From: Candidatus Accumulibacter appositus
GTDB lineage: Bacteria > Pseudomonadota > Gammaproteobacteria > Burkholderiales > Rhodocyclaceae
DNA: 42,874 nucleotides
Direction: 5' to 3'
NCBI GenBank assembly: GCA_000585055.1
Contig: JEMX01000019.1
Coordinates: 1,457-44,330, forward strand
Shown: piece by piece, positions 36,798-42,874 of the stretch
Layout: the number at the start of each line of letters is the position of its first letter
Numbering within the stretch: position 1 is the stretch's first letter
Program-made: the position numbers and the translations under genes
The notes under the pieces: generated by a model
Seen by the model: the letters and a program-made list of their open reading frames with translations, nothing else
Databases searched by the model: none
Told to the model about the DNA's origin: nothing

Positions 36798-37679
36798 ATG
36801 CGTCACTTGTTGCTCATTGCCATCCTGACCATCCTGGCTGCCGCCAGCGGCTGCGCGAGCAAGACCCCCACGTCGAGCGCTCCTGCGACACAGGCCGGCA
36901 AGCCGATCAAGCTGGCCCTGGCTCTCGGCGGTGGCGCGGCGCGCGGCTTTGCACACGTTGGCGTGATCAAGGCTCTGGAAAGCCAGGGCATTGTTCCAGA
37001 CATCATCGTCGGCAGCAGCGCTGGCGCAGTGGTCGGCGCCCTCTACGCCGCCGGCAATAGCGGCTTCGAGCTGCAGAAGCTTGCTCACCGACTCGACGAA
37101 ACGAGAATCAGCGATTGGTCGCTGCCCGACCGCGGCCTGCTCAAGGGAGAATCCCTGCAGAAGTTTGTCAACGAAGCCGTCGGCCAACGTCCCCTGGAGG
37201 CCCTGAACAAGCCTTTCGGGGCCGTGGCCACCGATTTGCGCAATGGCGACAGCGTCGTCTTTCGCACCGGCAACACGGGCATGGCGGTGCGCGCTTCGGC
37301 GACCGTCCCGGGCGTCTTCCAGCCGGTGCGCATAAACGGCCGGGAGTATGTTGACGGCGGCCTGAGCAGCCTGATTCCGGTGCGCGCGGCACGCGAAATG
37401 GGCGCCGATGTGGTCATCGCCGTCGACATTTCGGCGCGCCCCAGCACCCAACCGGTAAGCAGCACCTTCGACATCCTCATGCAGACCTTCACCATCATGG
37501 GCCAGAGCCTTGCCCGCTACGAGCTCAAGGAGGCCGATGTGGTGATTCGCCCGCAGGTCGGCGCGCTCGGTTCGACCGAGTTCCAGGCACGCCACGACGC
37601 CATCCTCGAAGGCGAAAAGGCAGCGCAGGCAGCATTGCCGAAAATTCGCGAAGCGGTGAAGAAAGCTGGCCGGCAATAG
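36798..37679 (+). CDS. Patatin-like phospholipase, lipoprotein
   Basis: A 293-residue RssA-like patatin. The N-terminal signal peptide ends in the lipobox AASGC (Cys about 19), giving a membrane-anchored protein. The oxyanion motif GGGAARGFAHVG, the nucleophile elbow IVGSSAGAVVGALYAAG and the catalytic Asp in YVDGGLSSLIPV are all present. It should hydrolyse an acyl ester of a lipid. ATG 36798 follows AAAGGAACCCC. Nearby genes give no clear pathway. Confidence 0.94.
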   Translation: MRHLLLIAILTILAAASGCASKTPTSSAPATQAGKPIKLALALGGGAARGFAHVGVIKALESQGIVPDIIVGSSAGAVVGALYAAGNSGFELQKLAHRLDETRISDWSLPDRGLLKGESLQKFVNEAVGQRPLEALNKPFGAVATDLRNGDSVVFRTGNTGMAVRASATVPGVFQPVRINGREYVDGGLSSLIPVRAAREMGADVVIAVDISARPSTQPVSSTFDILMQTFTIMGQSLARYELKEADVVIRPQVGALGSTEFQARHDAILEGEKAAQAALPKIREAVKKAGRQ

Positions 37680-37794
37680 CCAATAGGCCAGCCTGCGCCG
37701 GAGCGAACGAGCCGCGCTTATCGCCCGGCAAACCGGGCTCCTGCAGAGGCCGGCGAGTCGCTATTTTTTTAGGAGCCCAATTCATCGGCCGATG

Positions 37795-39717
37795 CTAGCC
37801 TTCGAGCACCTCCCAGCGTTCGAGTAGCTGCACCAGCTGATCGTCGATTTCGCTCAACCGTTCCGCCAGGCGCTGCGCTTCCTCGGGTTGCGCCTGGTAC
37901 AGCTCGGCATCGGCCAGACGCTCGCCGATCGCCTTCTGCTCGCTCTCCAGCGCGCTGATCCGCTGTGGCAACTCCTCCAGCTCGCGCGCTTCCTTCCAGG
38001 AGAGCTTGCCGCCGCCCGGTTTCTGAGCAGCCGCCTTGGTGTTCACTGCGGCCTCGGTCGCACGCGCATCAGCACGCTTGCCGCTGCTCGCCACCAGCGC
38101 CTCGTCACGCAACCGCGCCGCCTGGTAGTCGGCCCAGTCCTGATAGCCACCAGCGTACTCGCGCCAGACACCGTCGCCTTCCGAGGCGATGGTCTGGGTG
38201 ACGACGTTGTCGATAAAGGCCCGGTCGTGGCTGACCAGGAACAATGTGCCACTATATTCCTGCAGCAACTCCTCGAGCAGTTCCAGGGTCTCGATGTCGA
38301 GGTCGTTGGTCGGCTCGTCGAGTACCAGTACGTTCGCTGGCCGCGCGAACAGCCGCGCCAGCAGCAGCCGGTTGCGCTCGCCGCCGGACAGCGAACTGAC
38401 TAGCGAACGCGCGCGCTGCGGCGCAAAGAGAAAATCGCCGAGGTAGCTGATCACGTGCTTGCGCTGATTGCCGATCTCGACGAAGTCCGAGCCCGGCGAA
38501 ATGACATCGATCAGCGTCGCATCTTCGTCAAGCGCGCTGCGAAACTGGTCGAAGTAAGCCACCTCCACTTTCGTGCCCAGATACACCTTGCCCTGGTCCG
38601 GTGCCAGTTCGCCGAGAATCATGCGCAGCAGGGTCGTCTTGCCGGCGCCGTTCGGGCCGATGACGCCGATCTTGTCGCCCCGCTGCAAGCGGCACGAGAA
38701 ATCGCGCACCACCACCTTGTCGCCATAGCTCTTGCTGACATGTTCGAGCGCCGCCACCAGCTTGCCGCTCTTGACCCCGGCATCGAGCGCCAGCTCGACC
38801 TTGCCCTGGCGCTCGCGTCGAGCCGCCCGGTCACGACGCAGCTGTTCGAGTCGCAAGACGCGGCCCTCGTTACGCGTGCGTCGCGCCTTGATGCCCTGGC
38901 GAATCCAGACCTCTTCCTGGGCCAGGAACTTGTCGGAGCGAGCATTATTCACCGCCTCGTCGTGCAGCATTGCTTCCTTGCGCGACTGGTACTCGCTGAA
39001 ACTACCCGGGCAGGACAGCAGACGACCACGGTCGAGCTCAACGATGCGTGTCGCGACGCGCTCGAGAAAACGCCTATCGTGAGTGATAAAAGCCAGCGTC
39101 ACCCCTGACGACACCAACATTTCCTCCAGCCACTCGATGGCAGCGATGTCAAGGTGGTTGGTCGGCTCGTCGAGCAACAACAGCTCCGGCGAGACCGCCA
39201 GCGCCTGCGCCAGCGCCAGCCGCTTCTTCTGGCCACCGGAAAGCGTTCCGACCAGCGCGTCGGCGTCGAGTGAAAAGCGCTGGATGACCCGCTCGGCCTG
39301 CGCCTCGAACGACCAGGCATCGCGCGTTTCAAGCTCCGTCTGCAGGAGTTGCATGCGATCGAGCAACTTCTCGTGATCGGCGTCCGCCTCGCCCAGCGCA
39401 TGCGATACCGCGTGGTACTCGGCGAGCAGCGCCGACAAATCACCCATGCCAGCGACGACCGCTTCGAACACGCTCAGGGCCGGGTCGAAGGGCGGCTCCT
39501 GCGACACATAGCCAATACGCAGTCCCGGCTGCCGCCACACCGTCCCGTCGTCGAGCCCCCCCGTGCCGGCCAGCGCGCAGAGGAGCGAAGACTTGCCGGT
39601 GCCGTTACGACCGATCAGCGCCACCCGTTCGCCAGGATCGAGCTGGAATTCGGCGTGGTCGAGAAGCGGCACATGGCCGAAAGCAAGCGAAGCGTCGGAA
39701 AGAATCAGATACGGCAT
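37795..39717 (-). CDS. uup: ABC-F ATPase, Uup type
   Basis: A 640-residue cytoplasmic double-ABC protein. The first ABC has LIGRNGTGKSSLL and LSGGQKKRLALAQAL with LLLDEPTNHLDIAAIEWLE. The second has GVIGPNGAGKTTLLRMIL and LSGGERNRLLLARLF with LVLDEPTNDLDIETLELLE. The C-terminal coiled coil (about 560-640) is the Uup-type DNA-binding extension. It acts in ribosome- and DNA-associated roles by family. ATG 39717 was chosen; the longer frame to 40101 would run through the tRNA gene. Confidence 0.95.
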   Translation of the reverse strand: MPYLILSDASLAFGHVPLLDHAEFQLDPGERVALIGRNGTGKSSLLCALAGTGGLDDGTVWRQPGLRIGYVSQEPPFDPALSVFEAVVAGMGDLSALLAEYHAVSHALGEADADHEKLLDRMQLLQTELETRDAWSFEAQAERVIQRFSLDADALVGTLSGGQKKRLALAQALAVSPELLLLDEPTNHLDIAAIEWLEEMLVSSGVTLAFITHDRRFLERVATRIVELDRGRLLSCPGSFSEYQSRKEAMLHDEAVNNARSDKFLAQEEVWIRQGIKARRTRNEGRVLRLEQLRRDRAARRERQGKVELALDAGVKSGKLVAALEHVSKSYGDKVVVRDFSCRLQRGDKIGVIGPNGAGKTTLLRMILGELAPDQGKVYLGTKVEVAYFDQFRSALDEDATLIDVISPGSDFVEIGNQRKHVISYLGDFLFAPQRARSLVSSLSGGERNRLLLARLFARPANVLVLDEPTNDLDIETLELLEELLQEYSGTLFLVSHDRAFIDNVVTQTIASEGDGVWREYAGGYQDWADYQAARLRDEALVASSGKRADARATEAAVNTKAAAQKPGGGKLSWKEARELEELPQRISALESEQKAIGERLADAELYQAQPEEAQRLAERLSEIDDQLVQLLERWEVLEG

Positions 39718-39952
39718 GAGGGCGGGTAGTTTTCCTGTAAGTTGATGCTGCGCAGCAGCGATGGGCGCCTGCCCGAGCCGCGAGCTCCACAACTCGACAG
39801 CGCGATGACCGTCGCAGCAGAGTGGCAAGAGCGGGGCAAGAGCGCGCGATTTTACTCCGATGCGCGCTTCGCCAGGTCCAAATCGGGCAAGCGGCCGCAC
39901 CGCGCGGTCGCTAAGCACGATCGCAAGATCGGCGAGCCCGCCCGCATCCGAA

Positions 39953-39981
39953 TTGGCGAAATCGAAGGCAGCGGCTACAAT
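39953..39981 (+). promoter_or_regulatory. Promoter of tRNA-Arg
   Basis: TTGGCG (39953-39958) and TACAAT (39976-39981) are separated by 17 bases, giving a start about 4 bases before the mature tRNA. The -10 lies in a GCGGCTA/TAGCCGC inverted repeat. Confidence 0.65.
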
Positions 39982-39991
39982 AGCCGCCCCT

Positions 39992-40063
39992 CTCCTCGTA
40001 GCACAATGGATAGTGCACGCGCCTCCTAAGCGTGGGATACAGGTTCGATTCCTGTCGAGGGGA
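39992..40063 (+). tRNA. tRNA-Arg (anticodon CCT)
   Basis: Acceptor CTCCTCG pairs with CGAGGGG (one U-G pair). D arm GCAC/GTGC, anticodon stem CGCGC/GCGTG with loop CTCCTAA (anticodon CCT), and T arm ACAGG-TTCGATT-CCTGT are all present. The discriminator is A40063 and CCA is not encoded. It opens towards an accessory region on its 3' side. Confidence 0.93.
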
Positions 40064-40276
40064 CTGCGGTAGATGTCAAGATAGTTGTCGCCTGAGTTCA
40101 TGCGGCCATTGGCCTACTCTTGCTGGTAGCGGTGACCGCGGCCACGACGCCATCGCGTTCCGGGTTGAGCGCCACGGCAGCGATGGGCGACCAATGCCGG
40201 GTGTGTCGACTCCAACGCGCCGGGTGCTTCGCACGCGCTGCTCGACCGGCTTCAGCATCGCTGCTTCATTCTGCGC

Positions 40277-41107
40277 TTGTGCGGTCCCTCTTTGCGAAGT
40301 GAGCCGGGAAGCGACTTTCTCGCCCGAATCCACTGCGGGCGGGCCGCGCTGCGCTCGGCACTGATCGCCGCGGTCCACAGTCGCACCCTGTACCTCGCAT
40401 TCCCCGAAGCAGTCACCAACCTCGACATCGTCGCCTTCACGCGCGAGAAAGTGGCACCGATGATGCGTGGCCTCTTCCCGGCTTGTGAGCAGGCGTTGGT
40501 CCTCGATTTGCTCGAACGCTCGGTCATTCTTCTCACTCCGGCCACGATCGATGCGCAGCTGCAAAGCACGCCATGGCTGGCCACGGCCTGGGATCTGGCG
40601 AACCTCTATCTGGCGGGACTGGGCGCGGAGCTCCTTGCCGAGGACGCTCCCGGCCTGGTAGGCGCAGCGAGGAGACGACCTGCTATCTGTCGGCAGCCTC
40701 TTTCGACGCGCCTGGTCGCTTCGAGGACTTCGTGGTGCACGAGGCGGCGCACATCTTCCACAACTGCAAGCGCGAAACCATCGGACGACGGGCAACTCGG
40801 ACGCGTGAGTGGCTGCTGGAAATCGATTTCGGCAAGCGCGAGACGTTCACCTACGCCTGCGAGGCCTACAGCCGACTGCTTGCGCTCGGCGACGGCCCGC
40901 GGGAGAGGCAGCGGCTGCTCGCGGGAGAGGCAGCGGCTGCTCGCGGAACACGAGCAGGGATCGATGCCGCCCGATGAACGCGTCGATGCGTTGGAGGACG
41001 TGGACATCCTGCGCGAGGCCGTCGCCGCCCGCAACGGCTGGGAAAGGATCCTCCGGCGCTGTTCGCCTCCGCGCGTGGCGCGACGCGCGCGGATGGGGGC
41101 AGCGTGA
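40277..41107 (+). pseudogene. Broken HEAAH-motif protein of unknown function
   Basis: I do not recognise a named family. Reading through two breaks gives about 269 residues. The N-terminal part includes RTLYLAFPEAVTNLDIVAF and LLERSVILLTPATIDAQL. The central part has FVVHEAAHIFHNCKRE, an HExxH-like motif that could bind zinc in a peptidase. It continues with EWLLEIDFGKRETFTYACEA and ends RLLAEHEQGSMPPDERVDAL. A one-base loss near 40660 and a 22-bp duplication (40899-40942) break the frame; correcting both gives exactly 270 codons. The true start is unclear (TTG 40277, or a GTG near 40300 after another frame change). It may be inactive or simply mis-sequenced. The next small ORF begins 56 bases on. 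Confidence 0.5.
40899..40942. repeat. 22-bp perfect tandem duplication
   Basis: Copies at 40899-40920 and 40921-40942 abut exactly. Removal restores RQRLLAEHEQGS in the HEAAH gene. Confidence 0.97.
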
Positions 41108-41162
41108 TGCGATTGCTCAGCGAAGGGCCGTGCCCTCCTCTGCTTCATGTGGAGGCCGCAGG

Positions 41163-41386
41163 ATGGCCCGCCGCATCACCCATCTGGAAAAGCTGCGAAG
41201 CGAGCTGCGAGGAATGAGCCGCGGCGATCCGCTGATCATCACCGAACGGGCAATCGAACTCGTGCCGAGGTCGACGCGTTGCAGGCGCTCGTGGGCGACT
41301 ACGTGCACGTAGACGGCGTGTCAGAAGCTCCCGCGAAACCAAGCTCCTGTCTCGACCTCATCGGTAAGCGCCGCCCCGTCATTTAG
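41163..41386 (+). pseudogene. Small unknown ORF with one frameshift
   Basis: ATG 41163 has a very good GGAGG box 7 bases upstream. It reads MARRITHLEKLRSELRGMSR and GDPLIITERAIELV, then the frame shifts by one base near 41265. The downstream frame continues AEVDALQALVGDYVHVDGVS to a TAG at 41384-41386, about 74 residues in total. I do not recognise the family. Together with the HEAAH gene it may form a small two-gene unit. Confidence 0.45.
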
Positions 41387-41505
41387 GTCTCGCGCTACAT
41401 GCGCGCTCGTCGAGAATTACCGCATGAGGGTGGCGTGCTCTGATCGCAGGGTCTGTCCTCTTGCCGACAAGCCACAACCGCGCTCGCTCGCCCGGCAGGA
41501 CGGAC

Positions 41506-41895
41506 TCAAGGGCGGCGCGGTGCGCTGTGCGCGCGCAACCAGCGCGCGAACGTCGCTTCGTCGATCTGGCCAGATGCGACGGCGAGCGCGGTCAGCGTGG
41601 CATCAGCCTGGCTCGCCACCAGGCGCCAGCCGTTGAGCGCCAAAAACAGGCCAACCGCCAGAAAAGCGACGCGCTGGTTGCCGTCGACGAAGGGGTGGTT
41701 CCGCGCCAGACCAAAGCCGTAGGCGGCAGCCAGGTCGGCCACATCCGGCTGACCATAGAGAACAAGGTTCAGTGGCCGCGCGAGTGCGGAGTCGAGCAGA
41801 CCTTCGTCACGCAGCCCACTGGCGCCGCCATGCTCGGCCAGGCTCTCGTCATGCAACAGTTCGAGCGCGCGCCGGTCGAGCCAGCGCCAGCTCAC
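41506..41895 (-). CDS. Doc-type Fic-fold toxin (death on curing family)
   Basis: A 129-residue Doc-family protein starting at GTG 41895 (VSWRWLDRRALELLHDES). The Fic motif is HPFVDGNQRVAF; the usual Lys after Asn is Gln here. In the known families Doc phosphorylates elongation factor Tu and stops translation; the antitoxin gene upstream ends at TGA overlapping this GTG by 4 bases (GTGA). The duplication at 41905-41948 artificially fuses the two frames into one long ORF. Confidence 0.9.
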   Translation of the reverse strand: MSWRWLDRRALELLHDESLAEHGGASGLRDEGLLDSALARPLNLVLYGQPDVADLAAAYGFGLARNHPFVDGNQRVAFLAVGLFLALNGWRLVASQADATLTALAVASGQIDEATFARWLRAHSAPRRP

Positions 41896-42138
41896 TTGGC
41901 GAGCTGGTGGAAGGTGTCGCGGTACTTGGTGGAAGGTGTCGCGGTACTCGTGCATGAACTCGCGCCCGATCTCGAGTTGCTGGTCAAGATCAGGGTCGTA
42001 GGGGGTCAGCAGCACGCCATTCGCTGCGTCGGTAACGAATAGCGTATCGCCCTTCTGCAGCTTCAGCCGCGCCAACACTTCCCTGGGCAGGATGAGGCCA
42101 AGTGAGTTACCGATCTGGGTAAGCTTGAGGGTGGTCAT
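41892..42138 (-). CDS. AbrB/MazE-type antitoxin, partner of the Doc toxin (frame broken by duplication)
   Basis: A 74-residue SpoVT/AbrB-fold protein after removing a 22-base duplication. It starts at ATG 42138 (MTTLKLTQIGNSLGLILPRE), has VLARLKLQKGDTLFVTDAANG, and ends FMHEYRDTFHQLAK. GGAG is 6 bases before the ATG. This type of N-terminal beta-strand swapped DNA-binding domain usually represses its own promoter; a direct repeat upstream fits that. The C-terminal tail would bind and neutralise Doc. Confidence 0.88.
41905..41948. repeat. 22-bp perfect tandem duplication
   Basis: Copies at 41905-41926 and 41927-41948 abut exactly in the last codons of the AbrB-type antitoxin. Removal restores its stop codon and the 4-base overlap with the Doc start. 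Confidence 0.97.
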
Positions 42139-42160
42139 GGAAGGCTCCACACGGTTCAAT

Positions 42161-42178
42161 GTTATAACCATCGTTATA
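42161..42178. promoter_or_regulatory. GTTATA direct repeats upstream of the antitoxin
   Basis: Two GTTATA units start 12 bases apart (42161-42166 and 42173-42178), just over one helical turn, 23-40 bases upstream of the antitoxin start. This is a plausible autoregulatory operator, and it overlaps likely -10 sequences on the minus strand. Confidence 0.5.
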
Positions 42179-42520
42179 CTCAACCCAAGGGTGCAGAGCA
42201 AGGGGCGCGAAATTCGTGATCAATGCTCCTGGATCAACGCCTCTTCTTCCCGGCCAGCGTGTCCTGAACAGTTACCGGTAACTGTTGGGCGGCCCGCACC
42301 CGCAATGCGCGGTGTACATCGTCGTGCAAATGGCCGACTGTTAGCATTGTGATGGCAGCACGTCACAAGAATGCAGTCGATGCCTACAGCGTGCAAAAAT
42401 GTATGCAGTTCTTCAAGGCGGGGTGAGCGCGTTGGCCATGTCGGTAAACACTTGTCTCGCAGGGCATACCTGCGGCCCGTCCCACCCTGACACGGTGCAC
42501 CCACCCTCGCCTCGCCACCT
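42179..42520. other. Intergenic stretch with palindrome
   Basis: Apart from the perfect palindrome at 42267-42286, no gene or terminator is convincing. A minus-strand frame at 42220-42504 shows no known family. Confidence 0.4.
42267..42286. promoter_or_regulatory. Perfect 20-bp palindrome
   Basis: AACAGTTACC and its exact inverse GGTAACTGTT meet with no spacer. It sits in a gene-free stretch about 130 bases upstream of the antitoxin gene. The bound factor is not known. Confidence 0.6.
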
Positions 42521-42874
42521 TCAAATCCGCGCCAGATACTCCGCCATCCTTACCCGCTGCTGCGCATCCGGCAAGCGACCAAGACCCGCCGCGAGGTTAT
42601 CCTGCAGGTGCTGCAGCTTGCTGGTCGCCGGGATGGCGCAGGTCACGGCCGGCTGGGCGAGGATGAACTTGAGGAAAAACTGCGCCCAGCTGGCGCAGTC
42701 GAACTCCGCCACCCATTCGGATAGCGGCTTGCCGCGCACCTGCGAGAACAGCGATGCTTTGGCGAAGGGTCGGTTGATGATGACGGCGATGCCCAGATCC
42801 TGCGCCAGCGGCAACAGGCGTTTCTCGGCATCGCGTTCGGCCATGCTGTAGTTGATCTGCACGAAATCAGGTTT
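42521..42874 (-). CDS. Aldo/keto reductase, C-terminal part (runs off the right edge)
   Basis: The 3' end of an aldo/keto reductase, about 117 residues shown. It has VQINYSMAERDAEKRLLPLA, GIAVIINRPFAKASLF and FILAQPAVTCAIPATSKLQ, the barrel end that binds the NADPH phosphate and adenine in this family. The active-site Tyr/Lys/His/Asp region lies beyond the window. Substrate is unknown. Confidence 0.92.
   Translation of the reverse strand, partial: KPDFVQINYSMAERDAEKRLLPLAQDLGIAVIINRPFAKASLFSQVRGKPLSEWVAEFDCASWAQFFLKFILAQPAVTCAIPATSKLQHLQDNLAAGLGRLPDAQQRVRMAEYLARI

Noticed and set aside
39718..40101. N-terminal extension of the uup frame
   Set aside because: It crosses the tRNA-Arg gene, and the family N-terminus begins at 39717.
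41506..42201. Natural AbrB-Doc fusion protein
   Set aside because: The fusion exists only because of a 22-bp duplication; removing one copy restores a stop codon and a 4-base overlap.
1..42874. CRISPR array, rRNA genes or insertion sequences
   Set aside because: No regularly spaced repeats, no rRNA-like sequence and no transposase were seen; the tandem duplications are single pairs without spacers.

Overview
The window is GC-rich, densely coded, single-copy bacterial chromosome. Gene content and protein style point to a betaproteobacterium, most likely of the Rhodocyclales (an Accumulibacter- or Azoarcus-like organism). The main support is a 2-oxoglutarate oxidoreductase operon with a GltD-like flavoprotein, together with AcnB, a trehalose synthase-maltokinase fusion and a panB-panC-panD cluster. 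The genus is an inference; no rRNA is present to confirm it.

Layout. 1-6600 is accessory: a truncated addiction-module antitoxin, a giant exonuclease-RecQ-UvrD protein (451-5816) and an MNT/HEPN toxin-antitoxin pair. 6900-8480 holds an IMP dehydrogenase/GMP reductase family gene. 8640-10862 holds a translationally coupled pair, a ParA-like ATPase and a Schlafen/AlbA_2-type ATP-binding protein, which is the best candidate here for an undescribed system. A universal stress protein and acnB follow. 15.1-20.8 kb is a tight minus-strand run: trehalose synthase-maltokinase, a TM-helix/mechanosensitive-type channel, dusC and a TrmB-family methyltransferase. A CsgG-like lipoprotein, a macrodomain protein and a periplasmic rhodanese come next. 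23.3-28.2 kb is the korCAB-type operon (flavoprotein, gamma-alpha fusion, TPP beta subunit), followed by psd and a pentapeptide-repeat protein. 30.3-34.3 kb carries a soluble chemoreceptor, a deoxynucleoside kinase, panB, panC and panD. Then come a NYN-LOTUS protein, a patatin lipoprotein, the ABC-F ATPase uup and tRNA-Arg(CCU). The right end (40.1-42.2 kb) is accessory again: a broken HEAAH-motif protein, a small broken ORF and an AbrB/Doc toxin-antitoxin pair. A partial aldo/keto reductase runs off the edge.

The most unusual physical signal is a set of ten perfect, directly abutting tandem duplications of 20-29 bp. All lie inside genes and all break the frame. Five are in the exonuclease-RecQ-UvrD gene, two in the guaB-like gene, and one each in acnB, the HEAAH gene and the AbrB/Doc pair. 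Deleting one copy at each site restores full-length proteins: the helicase becomes exactly 1750 codons and the guaB-like gene exactly 503. Because acnB is a core gene and the pattern is uniform, I favour uncollapsed overlaps in the assembly over real mutation, but raw reads are needed to decide.

How the genes work together. KorCAB, AcnB and the acnB operator concern the TCA cycle and low-potential electron supply. TreS-maltokinase and the channel suggest an osmotic/carbon-storage unit. PanB/C/D supply pantothenate for CoA. The two ends carry toxin-antitoxin and nucleic-acid-processing modules typical of accessory DNA.
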